Source of the DNA: Comamonadaceae bacterium 2PF | GTDB lineage: Bacteria; Pseudomonadota; Gammaproteobacteria; Burkholderiales; Burkholderiaceae_C | Length of the DNA stretch: 64,000 nucleotides | Assembly (NCBI GenBank): GCA_005502875.1 | Contig: SCMV01000002.1 | Coordinates: 62,001 to 126,000 of the forward strand | Direction of reading: 5' to 3' | Part shown: one piece after another, positions 10,740-20,878 of the stretch | Numbering within the stretch: the first letter of the stretch is position 1 | Layout of the letters: the number at the start of each line of letters is the position of its first letter | Notes under the pieces: model-generated | Told to the model about the DNA's origin: nothing | Databases searched by the model: none | The model's input: the letters and a program-made list of their open reading frames with translations, nothing else | Position numbers and translations under genes: made by a program

Positions 10740-11576
10740 TCAGGCGGGCTGGGTGGCTTGCTGCACGAAGGACGGGGCCTCGGGGCTGCCGGCCGACAAG
10801 GTCAGCACTTCGTAGCCGGTTTCGGTGACGAGCACGGTGTGCTCCCATTGGGCCGACAGCGAGCGGTCCTTGGTGACGATGGTCCAGCCGTCGTAGGGCT
10901 GGCCGCCCTTGCGGCCTTCCTTGATCTCGCGCTTGCCCAGGTTGATCATGGGCTCGATGGTGAAGATCAGGCCGGGCACCAGCTCGATGCCGGTGCCGGG
11001 GCGACCGTAGTGCAGCACCTGCGGATCTTCGTGGAAACGCTGGCCGATGCCGTGGCCGCAGTACTCGCGCACCACCGAGTAGCCGGCGTTTTCGGCGAAG
11101 GTCTGGATGGCGTGGCCGATGTCGCCCAGGCGCGCGCCCGGCTTGACCTTGACGATGCCTTTCCACATGGCTTCGAAGGTGATGCGGCACAGGCGGTCGG
11201 CAGCGATCGCAGGCTTGCCGATCAGGAACATGCGGCTGTTGTCGCCGTACCAGCCGTCCTTGATGACGGTGACGTCGATGTTGACGATGTCGCCCGACTT
11301 CAGCGGCGTGTCGTTCGGGATGCCGTGGCAGACCACGTCGTTGACCGAGGTGCACAACGAGGCGGGGTAGGGGATGTGACCGGGCGGCTGGTAGTTCAGC
11401 GTGGCGGACGTCGTGCCCTGGACGTTGACCATGTAGTCGTGCGCCAGGCGATCGATTTCCTTGGTGGTGATGCCGGGCTGGATGAGGGGCGTCAGGTAGT
11501 CCAGGACCTCCGAGGCGAGTCGGCAGGCCACGCGCATGGCGTCGATCTCGGCGCCGGATTTGATCGTGATGCTCAT
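10740..11576 (-). CDS. map: Type I methionine aminopeptidase
   Basis: Removes the initiator Met from nascent proteins. The 278-residue protein has the expected pita-bread metal ligands: the Asp pair in [20 protein letters not shown], His in [14 protein letters not shown], Glu in [10 protein letters not shown], and the final Glu after [12 protein letters not shown]. The N-terminal [20 protein letters not shown] is typical. It reads into glnD 18 nt downstream. The 162-bp region upstream is shared with divergent purL. Length is slightly above E. coli Map (264), with a short C-terminal extension. Confidence 0.96.
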   Translation of the reverse strand: MSITIKSGAEIDAMRVACRLASEVLDYLTPLIQPGITTKEIDRLAHDYMVNVQGTTSATLNYQPPGHIPYPASLCTSVNDVVCHGIPNDTPLKSGDIVNIDVTVIKDGWYGDNSRMFLIGKPAIAADRLCRITFEAMWKGIVKVKPGARLGDIGHAIQTFAENAGYSVVREYCGHGIGQRFHEDPQVLHYGRPGTGIELVPGLIFTIEPMINLGKREIKEGRKGGQPYDGWTIVTKDRSLSAQWEHTVLVTETGYEVLTLSAGSPEAPSFVQQATQPA

Positions 11577-11667
11577 GGGGCTGGATTATCCGTAATAAGT
11601 GCGCGGCTCAACGTCGGCAGGGAGATGCTGGAGCGAACAACTCGCGGGTTTTGTCTGCCGGCCCCGG

Positions 11668-11673
11668 TAAAAT
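11668..11673 (+). promoter_or_regulatory. Candidate -10 element of purL
   Basis: TAAAAT in the context GGTAAAATGCGCG, a common -10 context in Burkholderiales, 65 nt before the chosen purL ATG in the map-purL divergent gap. No good -35 is seen at 16-18 nt. Confidence 0.35.
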
Positions 11674-11738
11674 GCGCGTTTTTCCCGACGCAGGCCTGCT
11701 TTGGGCCCCTCGCCGTGACCGAACGCACCTCCTCCGCG

Positions 11739-14700
11739 ATGTCCACCCTGATGCACTTCGAGGGCGGCAACGCCCTGGCTCCCCACCAAGCCCAAGCCCT
11801 GCTGCCCAAGCTCCAGGCCATCAACCCGCGGATCAGCGGCGTTCACGCTCGTTTCGTGCACTGGGTGGCGCTGGAGCAACCGCTGACCGCTGCGGAGCAG
11901 GACCGGCTCGCCGCCCTGCTGACCTATGGGCCGTCCTACGCGGGGCCGATGGACGGTGACCTCATCGTGGTCGCGCCGCGCCTGGGCACGGTCTCGCCCT
12001 GGGCGTCGAAGGCCACGGACATCGCCCACAACTGCGGCCTGGCGATCCGGCGTGTCGAGCGCGTCACCGAGTTCCGGCTGATGGTCAAGGCCGGGGTCAT
12101 CGGGGCCCTGATGGGCGGCGCCAAACCGCTGGCCCCGCAAGACCTGCAAGCCGTCGCGGCGCTGCTGCACGACCGCATGACCGAAAGCGTGCTGACCAGC
12201 CGCGACGAAGCCCGCCACCTGTTCGACGAAAAGCAGGGCACCCCCATGGCCCACGTCGATGTGCTGGGCCGCGGTCGCGCCGCGCTCGAAGCGGCCAACA
12301 CCGAGTTCGGCCTGGCCTTGTCGGACGATGAAATCGACTACCTGGTCAACGCCTTCACGGGCCTGAAGCGCAACCCGACCGACGTCGAGCTGACGATGTT
12401 CGCGCAGGCCAACTCCGAGCACTGCCGCCACAAGATCTTCAACGCCAAGTTCACCATCGACGGCCAGGAGCAGGACCTGTCGATGTTTGGCATGATCCGC
12501 AACACCGAAAAGCTCAGCCCGCAGCACACGGTGGTGGCTTACTCGGACAACGCCTCGGTGATGGAAGGCCATCAGATCGAGCGCTGGATGCCGGCTGGCT
12601 TCACCAACGCCCCGCAGTACCAGGCCCGCGAAGAGCTGGCCCACGTGCTGATGAAGGTCGAGACCCACAACCACCCGACGGCGATTTCGCCCTTCCCGGG
12701 TGCCTCGACCGGTGCCGGTGGCGAGATCCGCGACGAAGGCGCCACGGGCCGTGGCTCGCGCCCCAAGTCGGGCCTGACGGGCTTCTCGGTCTCGAACCTG
12801 CACCTGCCCGGCACCAACGAGCCCTGGGAGCAAAACCCCGTCGGCAAGCCCGAGCACATCGCCAGCCCGCTGCAGATCATGATCGAAGGCCCCCTGGGTG
12901 GTGCCGCGTTCAACAACGAGTTCGGCCGTGCCAACCTGGGCGGCTACTTCCGAGTGTTCGATCAGCAGGTGGGTGAAGGCGCTGGCGCCATCCGCCGGGG
13001 CTACCACAAGCCCATCATGATCGCCGGCGGCATCGGCACCATCAGCGCCGAGCAGACCAAGAAGATCGTCTTTGGCGCGGGCACGCTGCTGATCCAGCTG
13101 GGCGGCCCGGGCATGCGCATCGGCATGGCCGGTGCGGCCGCGTCGTCGATGGCGGCGGGCACCAACTCTGCTGCGCTCGACTTCGATTCGGTGCAGCGTG
13201 GCAACCCGGAAATCGAGCGCCGCGCGCAAGAGGTCATCAACCACTGCTGGGGCCTGGGCGCCAACAACCCCATCCTGGCCATCCACGACGTGGGCGCGGG
13301 CGGCATCTCCAACGCCTTCCCCGAGCTGGTGGATGGCGCGGGCAAGGGCGCTCGCTTTGACCTGAGCAAGGTGCCGCTGGAAGAGTCGGGCATGGCCCCG
13401 AAAGAAATCTGGTGCAACGAGAGCCAGGAGCGCTACGTCCTGGCCATCGCGCCCGAGAGCCTGCCCATCTTCACCGCCATGTGCGAGCGCGAGCGCTGCC
13501 CGTTTGGCGTCATCGGCACGGCGACCGAAGCGCTGGAGCTGGTGCTCGAAGACACCACGAAGCCCGGTGCCGACAAGCCGGTGGACATGCCCATGGAAGT
13601 GCTGCTGGGCAAGCCCCCGAAGATGCACCGCGACGTGGAGCGCGTGCAGTGGGATGGCGGCAAGCTGGACCTGACGGGCGTGCAGCTCGACAAGGTGGCC
13701 CTCGACGTGCTGCGTCACCCCACGGTGGCCAGCAAGCGCTTTTTGATCACCATTGGCGACCGCACCGTGGGTGGCCTCAACAGCCGGGACCAGATGGTCG
13801 GCCCTTGGCAGGTGCCGGTGGCCGACGTGGCCGTGACCCTGGCCGATTTCAAGGGCTTTGCCGGTGAAGCCATGGCCATGGGCGAGCGCACGCCGCTGGC
13901 CTCGGTCAACGCGCCCGCCTCGGGCCGCATGGCCGTGGGTGAAGCCATCACCAACCTGCTGGCCGCCCCCATCGAGCTGCCACGCGTGAAGCTGTCGGCC
14001 AACTGGATGGCTGCCTGTGGTGAGAAAGGTGAAGACGCCGCGCTGTACGACACGGTCAAGGCCGTGGGCATGGAGCTGTGCCCTGCACTGGGCATCTCCA
14101 TCCCCGTGGGCAAGGACTCGCTGTCGATGCGCACGAAGTGGTCCGACAACGGTGTCACCAAGCAGGTGACGGCGCCGGTGTCGCTGATCGTCACGTCGTT
14201 TGCGTCGATCTCCGATGTGCGCGGCACGCTGACGCCTCAACTGATCACCACCGAGAACGGCCAGGCTCTGGACACCAGCCTGATCCTGGTCGACCTGGGC
14301 CAGGGCAAGAAGCGCATGGGCGGCTCGATGCTGGCCCAGGTGCTGGGCCAGTTCGGCAACGAGGTGCCCGATGTCGACTCGCCTGCGCTGCTCAAGGCCA
14401 CGGTCGAAGCGGTGAATGCGTTGCGCGCCCAAGGCAAGCTGCTGGCCTACCACGACCGTGGCGACGGCGGCCTGTGGGCAACGGTGTGCGAGATGGCCTT
14501 CGCTGGCCACACGGGCGTGTCCATCAACGTGGACATGCTGGTGACCGAAGGCGACGGCATCAACGACAGCCGAGCCGACACCGGCGACTCGAAGAACTGG
14601 GCAGGTCAGGTGAGCGAGCGCCGCAACGAGCTGACGCTCAAGGCCCTGTTCAACGAAGAGCTGGGCGTGGTGCTGCAGGTCCGCACCGCCGACCGCGACG

Positions 14701-15761
14701 CCGTGATGCAGACCCTGCGCGAGCACGGGCTGAGCCAGCACAGCCACGTCATCGGCAAGCCCAACACCAAGGCTGAAGTGCAGGTCTGGCGCGACGCCAA
14801 GGACATCTTCAAGGCACCGCTTCAGCAACTGCACCAGAGCTGGGACGAGGTGAGCTGGCGCATCGCCCAGCTGCGCGACAACCCCGCCTGCGCCGACAGC
14901 GAACACGCCGCCATCGGCGATGCCGCCAACACCGGCCTGCACGTGTCGCTGAGCTTCGACCCGCTGCAAGACGTGGCTGCGCCCTTCATCAACAAGGCGC
15001 GCCCGAAGGTCGCCATCCTTCGCGAGCAGGGCGTGAACTCGCACGTGGAAATGGCCTACGCCATGCACCTGGGCGGCTTCGACACCTTCGACGTGCACAT
15101 GAGCGACCTGATCGCTGGCCGCGCCCGACTGGATCAGTTCCAGGGCTTCGTGGCCTGCGGCGGCTTCAGCTACGGTGACACCCTGGGTGCTGGCGAAGGC
15201 TGGGCCCGCTCGGTGCTGTTCAACCCTCAACTGGCCGAGCAGTTCGCAGCCTTCATGAAGCGTGGCGACACCTTCGGCCTGGGCGTGTGCAACGGTTGTC
15301 AGATGCTGGCGGCGCTCAGCCCGATCATCCCGGGTGCCGAGCACTGGCCGAAGTTCACCACCAACCAGAGCACGCGCTTCGAGGCGCGCCTGAGCCAGGT
15401 CGAGGTGCTGGAGAGCCCCTCCATCTTCTTCGAAGGCATGGCCGGCAGCCGCATGCCGATCGCCGTGTCACACGGTGAGGGCTTCGCCAATTTCTCGCAG
15501 CGTGGCGACGCGGCCAAGGTGCACCGCGCGGTGCGCTTTGTGGACCACACCGGCGCGCCCTCCGAGGTCTACCCTTTCAACCCGAACGGCTCGCCCGAAG
15601 GCCTGACCGGCGTGACCACGCCCGACGGCCGTTTCACGGCCATGATGCCTCACCCCGAGCGCGTCTTCCGCAACATCCAGATGAGCTGGACCAGCGGTGA
15701 CCGGAGCGCGCCGAGCCCTTGGCTGCGCATGTTCCGCAACGCGCGCAAGTGGGTGGGTTGA
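11739..15761 (+). CDS. purL: Phosphoribosylformylglycinamidine synthase (FGAM synthetase, large type)
   Basis: Fourth step of purine synthesis: FGAR + Gln + ATP to FGAM. The 1340-residue protein is the single-chain proteobacterial type. It has an N-terminal PurS-like domain, a linker, two AIR-synthetase-like halves ([55 protein letters not shown]) and a C-terminal glutaminase with nucleophile C1184 in GVCNGCQML and a His-Pro-Glu triad end at PHPERVF. The start is uncertain: ATG 11739, GTG 11715 or ATG 11751 (MHFEGGNAL), and none has a clear ribosome binding site. The frame stays open upstream across map and glnD, but that part is antisense coding. An intrinsic terminator follows at 15813. Confidence 0.96.
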   Translation: MSTLMHFEGGNALAPHQAQALLPKLQAINPRISGVHARFVHWVALEQPLTAAEQDRLAALLTYGPSYAGPMDGDLIVVAPRLGTVSPWASKATDIAHNCGLAIRRVERVTEFRLMVKAGVIGALMGGAKPLAPQDLQAVAALLHDRMTESVLTSRDEARHLFDEKQGTPMAHVDVLGRGRAALEAANTEFGLALSDDEIDYLVNAFTGLKRNPTDVELTMFAQANSEHCRHKIFNAKFTIDGQEQDLSMFGMIRNTEKLSPQHTVVAYSDNASVMEGHQIERWMPAGFTNAPQYQAREELAHVLMKVETHNHPTAISPFPGASTGAGGEIRDEGATGRGSRPKSGLTGFSVSNLHLPGTNEPWEQNPVGKPEHIASPLQIMIEGPLGGAAFNNEFGRANLGGYFRVFDQQVGEGAGAIRRGYHKPIMIAGGIGTISAEQTKKIVFGAGTLLIQLGGPGMRIGMAGAAASSMAAGTNSAALDFDSVQRGNPEIERRAQEVINHCWGLGANNPILAIHDVGAGGISNAFPELVDGAGKGARFDLSKVPLEESGMAPKEIWCNESQERYVLAIAPESLPIFTAMCERERCPFGVIGTATEALELVLEDTTKPGADKPVDMPMEVLLGKPPKMHRDVERVQWDGGKLDLTGVQLDKVALDVLRHPTVASKRFLITIGDRTVGGLNSRDQMVGPWQVPVADVAVTLADFKGFAGEAMAMGERTPLASVNAPASGRMAVGEAITNLLAAPIELPRVKLSANWMAACGEKGEDAALYDTVKAVGMELCPALGISIPVGKDSLSMRTKWSDNGVTKQVTAPVSLIVTSFASISDVRGTLTPQLITTENGQALDTSLILVDLGQGKKRMGGSMLAQVLGQFGNEVPDVDSPALLKATVEAVNALRAQGKLLAYHDRGDGGLWATVCEMAFAGHTGVSINVDMLVTEGDGINDSRADTGDSKNWAGQVSERRNELTLKALFNEELGVVLQVRTADRDAVMQTLREHGLSQHSHVIGKPNTKAEVQVWRDAKDIFKAPLQQLHQSWDEVSWRIAQLRDNPACADSEHAAIGDAANTGLHVSLSFDPLQDVAAPFINKARPKVAILREQGVNSHVEMAYAMHLGGFDTFDVHMSDLIAGRARLDQFQGFVACGGFSYGDTLGAGEGWARSVLFNPQLAEQFAAFMKRGDTFGLGVCNGCQMLAALSPIIPGAEHWPKFTTNQSTRFEARLSQVEVLESPSIFFEGMAGSRMPIAVSHGEGFANFSQRGDAAKVHRAVRFVDHTGAPSEVYPFNPNGSPEGLTGVTTPDGRFTAMMPHPERVFRNIQMSWTSGDRSAPSPWLRMFRNARKWVG

Positions 15762-15778
15762 CGTTGGCGTGAGCGCCA

Positions 15779-15799
15779 GCCGACACGGGGTGTGTCGGC
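15779..15799. other. Hairpin between purL and its terminator
   Basis: Perfect 8-bp inverted repeat GCCGACAC (15779-15786) / GTGTCGGC (15792-15799) with loop GGGGT, 17 nt after the purL stop. It precedes the true T-tailed terminator and may stabilise the 3' end. Confidence 0.4.
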
Positions 15800-15812
15800 G
15801 CTGAAGCCAAAC

Positions 15813-15841
15813 AAGGGGGCGCTCCAGGGCGCCCCTTTTTT
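15813..15841 (+). terminator. Intrinsic terminator of purL
   Basis: A 10-bp stem (15813-15822 with 15829-15838, containing GGGGCGC/GCGCCCC plus one G-T pair) and loop TCCAGG are followed by six T residues. It sits 51 nt after the purL stop, facing the convergent DUF2322 gene. The A residues at 15813-15814 give too short a U-tract for the other strand. Confidence 0.88.
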
Positions 15842-15892
15842 CATGCCCGTGCCGACGGCTCAAACGAAGCCGTCTGGCAATGCGCAGGCTGC

Positions 15893-16207
15893 TCAGGCCG
15901 CGATGGTGCGCGCGGTGAGCGATTGACCGTTGCTCACGAGCTCGAGCAGGCGATCGATGTTGGGGTGCTTGCCGGGGTTGGCCTGGGCATCCGCCGTGTG
16001 CTCGGCATAGAGTTGCAGCGCTTCCTGGGCGGCGGCTGTGTTGATGGCGCCGTGCTTGGCGGCCAGGGCGGCGTAAACCTTCAGCGAGCCCGCCTGACCG
16101 GGCTTGTTCTCGATGCGGGCGACCACGGTGCCGGCGGCATCAAGCAACTCGATGGCGGCCAGGTGTGCGGCGGAGGGGAGGGCGTTGAGGTTGTCGGCGA
16201 ATGCCAT
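15893..16207 (-). CDS. DUF2322 family protein
   Basis: A 104-residue protein starting FADNLNALPSAAHLAAIELL and containing the strongly conserved IENKPGQAGSLKVY and NPGKHPNIDRLLELV segments. I recognise these as the DUF2322 family, found mainly in betaproteobacteria; no function is established. It has no signal peptide or membrane segment. The ATG at 16207 is chosen because the family N-terminus begins there and a GGAG-type ribosome binding site (AAGGAGCCCGCTC) precedes it; the frame stays open upstream to 16687 but that part is antisense to the phosphoesterase gene. It lies 50 nt downstream of that gene on the same strand. Confidence 0.85.
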   Translation of the reverse strand: MAFADNLNALPSAAHLAAIELLDAAGTVVARIENKPGQAGSLKVYAALAAKHGAINTAAAQEALQLYAEHTADAQANPGKHPNIDRLLELVSNGQSLTARTIAA

Positions 16208-16257
16208 GAGCGGGCTCCTTCTGATAGGGGCCGCATTGTGCCGCAGCCTGCGCTCAA

Positions 16258-17172
16258 CTACCGAGCCGGGGTGGGCTGTGCGGCCTCGGCCAACCGGGCG
16301 ACCGAGTTGGTCAGCGCCGACCTCCCGGCCATGACTTCTGCCCACTCGACGACGGCCAGCGTGCCGTCCGCGTGCTCGACCAGGGCCGTGAGGCTTTCCA
16401 CCCAGTCTCCATCGTTGCAGTACAAGATGCCCTCGACGTCGCGCATCTCGGCATGGTGAATGTGCCCGCACACCAGGCCATCGACGCCGCGTTTGCGGGC
16501 CTCGCGCGCCAGGGCGGCCTCGAAATCGCCCACGTAGCTGACCGCGCGCTTGACCTTGAGCTTGAGGTACTTGGACAGCGACCAGTAGGGCAGCCCCGCG
16601 CGGGCCCGCCAGGAGTTCAGGTGCCGGTTGAGCTTGAGCGTGAGCTCGTAGAGCGAATCGCCCAGCAAGGCCAGCCAGCGAGCACACTGGATCACGCCGT
16701 CGTACAAGTCACCGTGGGTGACCCAGAGCTGGCGCCCATCGGCGGTGGTGTGGACCCACTCTTCGGCGACCTCGATGCCGCCGAAAGAGTGCTCCAGGAA
16801 CTTGCGCGCGAACTCGTCGTGGTTGCCCGGCACATAGATCACGCGCGTGCCTTTGCGCGCCTTGCGCAGGAGCTTTTGCACCACATCGTTGTGGGCCTGT
16901 GGCCAGTACCAGCTGCGGCGCAGTTGCCAGCCATCGATGATGTCTCCCACGAGGTAGAGGGTGTCGCACTCCACGCGCTTGAGGAAGTCGAGCAAGGCCT
17001 CTGCCTGGCAGCCGGGGGTGCCCAGGTGCACGTCGGAGATCCAGACCGTGCGCACCCTGAACGACTCACCCGCTGGTTCGCGCTCGTTCGCCGGCAAGTG
17101 CCCGACGCCGCTCGTTTGTGAGGAGGCGGAGGACAAGGCGCGCAGCAAGGGAGCTTGAATCCAACGGTGCAT
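16258..17172 (-). CDS. LpxH-like metallophosphoesterase (UDP-2,3-diacylglucosamine diphosphatase family)
   Basis: A 304-residue calcineurin-like phosphoesterase. The dinuclear metal motifs are all present: WISDVHLGT, YLVGDIIDGW, VYVPGNHDEFA, LWVTHGDLYD and VCGHIHHAEM. The DxH/GDxxD/GNHD/GHxH set plus the internal ARWLALLGDSLYELTL region match the UDP-2,3-diacylglucosamine diphosphatase (LpxH-like) family, which includes lipid A enzymes and related paralogues of unknown substrate. An N-terminal extension of about 40 residues and a C-terminal tail are unlike E. coli LpxH (240 residues), so assignment as the lipid A enzyme itself is not secure. Same-strand neighbours: the DUF945 gene upstream (76 nt), DUF2322 downstream. 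Confidence 0.83.
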   Translation of the reverse strand: MHRWIQAPLLRALSSASSQTSGVGHLPANEREPAGESFRVRTVWISDVHLGTPGCQAEALLDFLKRVECDTLYLVGDIIDGWQLRRSWYWPQAHNDVVQKLLRKARKGTRVIYVPGNHDEFARKFLEHSFGGIEVAEEWVHTTADGRQLWVTHGDLYDGVIQCARWLALLGDSLYELTLKLNRHLNSWRARAGLPYWSLSKYLKLKVKRAVSYVGDFEAALAREARKRGVDGLVCGHIHHAEMRDVEGILYCNDGDWVESLTALVEHADGTLAVVEWAEVMAGRSALTNSVARLAEAAQPTPAR

Positions 17173-17247
17173 GGGCCGGATCGTGATCCGCCCATGTGAC
17201 AGCCGCGCGACGGCGGCGTGAAGGTTGTGCCCGTCGCGCGCGGGTCG

Positions 17248-18705
17248 TCAGACCGAACGCCCGGGCAGGTCCTTGGCGTCTTCCGATGCAGGCTGTGCCT
17301 CGGTTTCCGCGTCGCCTTGAGATGGCTCCATCGTCATCTCCTCTTGAACCTCTTCCTCCAGCTCGGACTCTTGCACGTCCTCCGGCTCGGTGCTTTCGTG
17401 CTTGGCAGCCATCACAGGCGGGACGCGGTCTTCCAGCAAGGCCAGGATCACCGTGTCGGCAAGCGCCAGCATGCCTTGCACCGCACTGGCATCGGTGAGC
17501 CGGTCGAGCACCTTGAGCTGCCCCTTTTCATATTGGAAGGAGGAGTCGATGCCATCCTGGTTGACGCGGGCCCAGCCCAGGGCCCCGGCCATCTGGCGCA
17601 ACTCTGGCGAGGCCAGGTCGCCCTTGAGTTGCAAGCGCCCGGACGAGGTGAGCAGCTCCGCCATCTGGATGCTGCCGCTTTGCTGCGCGGGCTTGAGCGC
17701 GAGGGTGAAGTCGCCATCGAGGGCACCACTGGCGCTTTCTCCTTTGAGCTTGTCGATCTGCAAGCTCATGCCCTGGCTGAGCAGCGTCCTGAGGGCGTCC
17801 CTCATCAGCTGGCGCTCTGCCTGGGTCATGCGCTGGACACCGCAGGACTGGCTGAACAAGCGGGTGAGCTTTTCGACGCTGTCGGCATGAAGGCCGCGCA
17901 TGCCGACGTCGAACGCCAGGTGCTTGACCTCCTGCTTGCCCGCCTGCAGTCGATCAACGTGGTTGCGCAGCACCGAATCGAGCCGCCCCTCCTTTTCTCG
18001 CGTGCTGGACTCGATGCTCAGGCCTTCGAGCGTGACATCGCGCGTGCTGACGCTTTGCACCCTGAACGCGGCATCGCCCGTGCCCCGCTGCCAGTTGTCG
18101 AGGTCGAAGTTGAACGCCATGCCCTGGACGCGGGTCACGAAGTCGGCGCTGCGCAGTTGCGCGTCGCTGATGTGCCAGGCGAAGGCGACCCGCTTGTCAC
18201 CGATGGTCAGCGCACCGCGAGAAGGGCTGGCTTCGATGGAGCCACCGCCTTGAGCAAAGGACATGGCGGGCAGGCCGAGGTCGGACTGGACCTGGCGGGA
18301 CCAGGTGACATGCCCTTGACCGGACAGCGCGTCTTCGGCGCCAAACAAGGCCTTGAAGGCCGCTGCCGCCTCACCTTGTGGCTTGAGCTTCCAGCCGAAG
18401 GAGTTGATCCCGCCAAAGCTGGGCAGGTGGCTGACCTGGTAGACCACCTGAACCACCGTGCCTGCCTGGGCATCGGCGTCCTCGCTGCAGCGAGAGCGCA
18501 TGACCAGCTCCGCCGTGCCGCTGGAGGACAGGAACCCCGCCTCGTGACGCAGGTTGCGCAGCTGGATGTCGCTTTGTTGAACGGGGGCCTCGGCCCAGGC
18601 GTGCAAGCGCTCGTTCACCTGCCGTGACGTCCACCAGGGCAGCACCAGGATGGCCCCCAGGCCCAGCACCCCGAAGGTCGCAGCCAGCTTGTGTGTCGTC
18701 TTCAT
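17248..18705 (-). CDS. YdgA-like DUF945 family protein
   Basis: A 485-residue protein with an N-terminal uncleaved signal or anchor (TFGVLGLGAILVLPWWTSRQ, about residues 9-28), followed by a long beta-rich periplasmic region. The pattern (G-x-L-x-LPWW-x-S then RQVNERL; later QSGSIQMAELLTSSGRLQLKG) fits the YdgA/DUF945 family of inner-membrane-anchored proteins of unknown function. The C-terminus (about 430-485) is very acidic and Glu-rich (ESTEPEDVQESELEEEVQEE) and likely disordered. A strong GGAGGA ribosome binding site precedes the ATG. It stands 69 nt downstream of the U32 gene on the same strand. Confidence 0.82.
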   Translation of the reverse strand: MKTTHKLAATFGVLGLGAILVLPWWTSRQVNERLHAWAEAPVQQSDIQLRNLRHEAGFLSSSGTAELVMRSRCSEDADAQAGTVVQVVYQVSHLPSFGGINSFGWKLKPQGEAAAAFKALFGAEDALSGQGHVTWSRQVQSDLGLPAMSFAQGGGSIEASPSRGALTIGDKRVAFAWHISDAQLRSADFVTRVQGMAFNFDLDNWQRGTGDAAFRVQSVSTRDVTLEGLSIESSTREKEGRLDSVLRNHVDRLQAGKQEVKHLAFDVGMRGLHADSVEKLTRLFSQSCGVQRMTQAERQLMRDALRTLLSQGMSLQIDKLKGESASGALDGDFTLALKPAQQSGSIQMAELLTSSGRLQLKGDLASPELRQMAGALGWARVNQDGIDSSFQYEKGQLKVLDRLTDASAVQGMLALADTVILALLEDRVPPVMAAKHESTEPEDVQESELEEEVQEEMTMEPSQGDAETEAQPASEDAKDLPGRSV

Positions 18706-18774
18706 CGCGGTCCTCCGTCTTCAACCTGAGAGGGGCTCAGGTTAGGAGTTCGGGACACCAGGGGCATCGCGCAC

Positions 18775-20751
18775 TCAGGCGCTGGCAGGGCGGGTTCGGT
18801 AGAACTCGATGGGCGAGGCCGGCAGCTGGTTGAGCACCGATTTCTTCATCTTGCCGACCACGTGCATCTCGCAGGGCTTGCAATCAAAGCGCAGGGTGAG
18901 TTTTTCCTTGCCGTTGATGAGCTGCAGCGGTTCGGCCTTCACCTGGCCCTGCACGCCTTGCACGCCCTTGGCCTGCTTGGGGCACAGGCTCAGCGAGAAG
19001 CGCACGCAGTGTTTGGTGATCATCAGGCTGACCTCGCCAAGTTCCTCGTGGCTTTCGTAAGCGGGCTCGATGACCTTGACGCCGTGCTTGGCGTAGAAGT
19101 CGCGCGCCTTGTGGTTGTAGACGTTGGCCAGGTAGCTCAGCGAGTCCTCGGGGTAGGGCACAGGCGGCTGCACCGCTGCGGCGCGTTCCAGACGCGGTCG
19201 CACCGCTTCGCGAGCGGCTTCCAACGCGGCCACCGCGTCGCGGCGCAAGGCGTTGAGCGCCGAGGCCGGCACGAACCAGGGCTGGCTCAGCTTCAGGCCA
19301 ACATCGTGCGGCTGGAAGATCGTGTTGCCCAGCTTGCCGATCTGCTCGCGCAGCGTGGCTTCGGCGCGCGTGGCGTCTTGCGGGGCCTGCTTGTCGCACA
19401 CCACGCTGGCCGAGCCCACGCAGCCGTCGTCGTCCGAGAGCTGCAGAGCCAGGCCATCGGCCGTCTCGCTCAGCTCGGCCCACAGGCCAATGCGGCGATC
19501 GGACGACTTCTTGCTGAGTTGGTGCTCCCAGCTGCGGTCGCGGTTGCGGTTGATGGCCACACCGGACTGCAGGTCCTTGAGCGTTTCGATCGCCTCGTTG
19601 GGGAACACGCGCCACAGCCGGCCCGACTTGCCCACGGGTTCGGCCGTGTTGACCTGCACCCCGACGATGTCCTTGGTCAGCGTCAGGTAGTTCAGGCCGT
19701 CGCCGTTGTGGATGCCGCCGGCTTCTTTCACGGCCTCGTCGTCGATCGCCACGTCGAACCACTTGTCACCCACCTTGGCCACCTCGCCCACCGGCAGGCC
19801 CAGGTGCTTGGGCGACTCGAAGGCGCCGATGTCTTCCTTGCGGCCGTTGACGAAGTAGTCGGTGCTGCCTCGGTTGAAGTTGCGCTCCGGCTCGGGCTGG
19901 AAGTAGAAGGTGCATTCGCCCGACGACGAGCGCGCCAGCTCGGGCCGCTGCTCCAGGATCTCGTCGAGCAGCAGGCGGTAGTGGGCGGTGATGTTCTTGA
20001 CGTAGCCCATGTCCTTGTAGCGACCTTCGATCTTGAAGGAGCGCACGCCCGCGTCAATCAGGGCGTTGAGGTTGGCGCTCTGGTCGTTGTCCTTCATGGA
20101 CAGCACGTGCTGCTCGAAGGCCACGACCTGGCCGCTGCCGTCGAGCACGTTGTAGGGCAGGCGGCAGGCTTGCGAGCAGTCGCCCCGGTTGGCGCTGCGC
20201 CCCGTGTGCGCATGGCTGATGAAGCACTGGCCACTGTAGGCCACGCACAGCGCGCCGTGGATGAAGAACTCGATGGTGGCGTGCGTGGCGTCAGAGATCG
20301 CCTTGATCTGCTGCAGCGTGAGCTCGCGCGCCAGCACGATCTGGCTGAAGCCGGCGTCCTGCAGGAACTTGGCTTTCTCGACCGTGCGGATGTCGGTCTG
20401 CGTGCTCGCGTGCAGCTGGATGGGCGGCAAATCGAGCTCGAGCAGGCCCATGTCCTGCACGATGAGGGCGTCGACGCCCGCGTCGTGCAGCTCCCAGATC
20501 AGCTTGCGCGCACCCTCGAGCTCGTCGTCGCGCAGGATGGTGTTGATCGTGGTGAAGACCTTGGCGTGGTAGCGGTGCGCGTGTTTCACCAGCCGCGCGA
20601 TGTCGCCGACCTCGTTGCTGGCGTTGCTGCGCGCGCCGAACGAAGGCCCGCCGATGTAGATGGCGTCAGCGCCGTGGTTGACGGCTTCGATGCCGATGTC
20701 GGCCGTGCGCGCGGGAGAGAGCAATTCGATCTGGTGAGCGGGCAGGGACAT
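18775..20751 (-). CDS. U32 family protein, RlhA-type (23S rRNA hydroxylation)
   Basis: A 658-residue peptidase-U32 family protein with the N-terminal barrel (HQIELLSPARTADIGIEAVN, HGADAIYIGGPSFGAR), the U32 signature EFFIHGALCVAYSGQCFIS, and further conserved cysteines in NRGDCSQACRLPYNV. It also has a C-terminal DUF3656-like extension. This long architecture matches E. coli RlhA (YdcP), needed for hydroxylation of C2501 in 23S rRNA, rather than the shorter TrhP/YegQ or UbiU/UbiV members. The ATG at 20751 is taken because the conserved family N-terminus begins there; an upstream extension to 20952 would be antisense to the neighbouring gene. No clear ribosome binding site is seen. Confidence 0.85.
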   Translation of the reverse strand: MSLPAHQIELLSPARTADIGIEAVNHGADAIYIGGPSFGARSNASNEVGDIARLVKHAHRYHAKVFTTINTILRDDELEGARKLIWELHDAGVDALIVQDMGLLELDLPPIQLHASTQTDIRTVEKAKFLQDAGFSQIVLARELTLQQIKAISDATHATIEFFIHGALCVAYSGQCFISHAHTGRSANRGDCSQACRLPYNVLDGSGQVVAFEQHVLSMKDNDQSANLNALIDAGVRSFKIEGRYKDMGYVKNITAHYRLLLDEILEQRPELARSSSGECTFYFQPEPERNFNRGSTDYFVNGRKEDIGAFESPKHLGLPVGEVAKVGDKWFDVAIDDEAVKEAGGIHNGDGLNYLTLTKDIVGVQVNTAEPVGKSGRLWRVFPNEAIETLKDLQSGVAINRNRDRSWEHQLSKKSSDRRIGLWAELSETADGLALQLSDDDGCVGSASVVCDKQAPQDATRAEATLREQIGKLGNTIFQPHDVGLKLSQPWFVPASALNALRRDAVAALEAAREAVRPRLERAAAVQPPVPYPEDSLSYLANVYNHKARDFYAKHGVKVIEPAYESHEELGEVSLMITKHCVRFSLSLCPKQAKGVQGVQGQVKAEPLQLINGKEKLTLRFDCKPCEMHVVGKMKKSVLNQLPASPIEFYRTRPASA

Positions 20752-20878
20752 GGCTGGCGGGGGGAGGTGAAGCAAAGAAAGAGCGGCAAAGGCGAGGCCC
20801 TGGCTGCGAACCAGCCGGAGGGATCCGGCGTGGGCCAGGGGCGACGCTGTGGGGCGGGGGAGGGCCGATACTATCGCG

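Noticed and set aside
8433-11738. A plus-strand frame stays open for about 3.3 kb upstream of purL and in frame with it, giving an apparent giant protein.
   Set aside because: It runs antisense through glnD and map, both with complete catalytic motifs. Such open frames are common opposite GC-rich genes with strong third-position bias, and the sequence is low-complexity (Gly/Val/Ala/His/Gln-rich).
11586-15344. A 1252-residue open frame antisense to purL.
   Set aside because: His/Arg/Val/Gln-rich translation with no domain; purL on the other strand is unmistakable.
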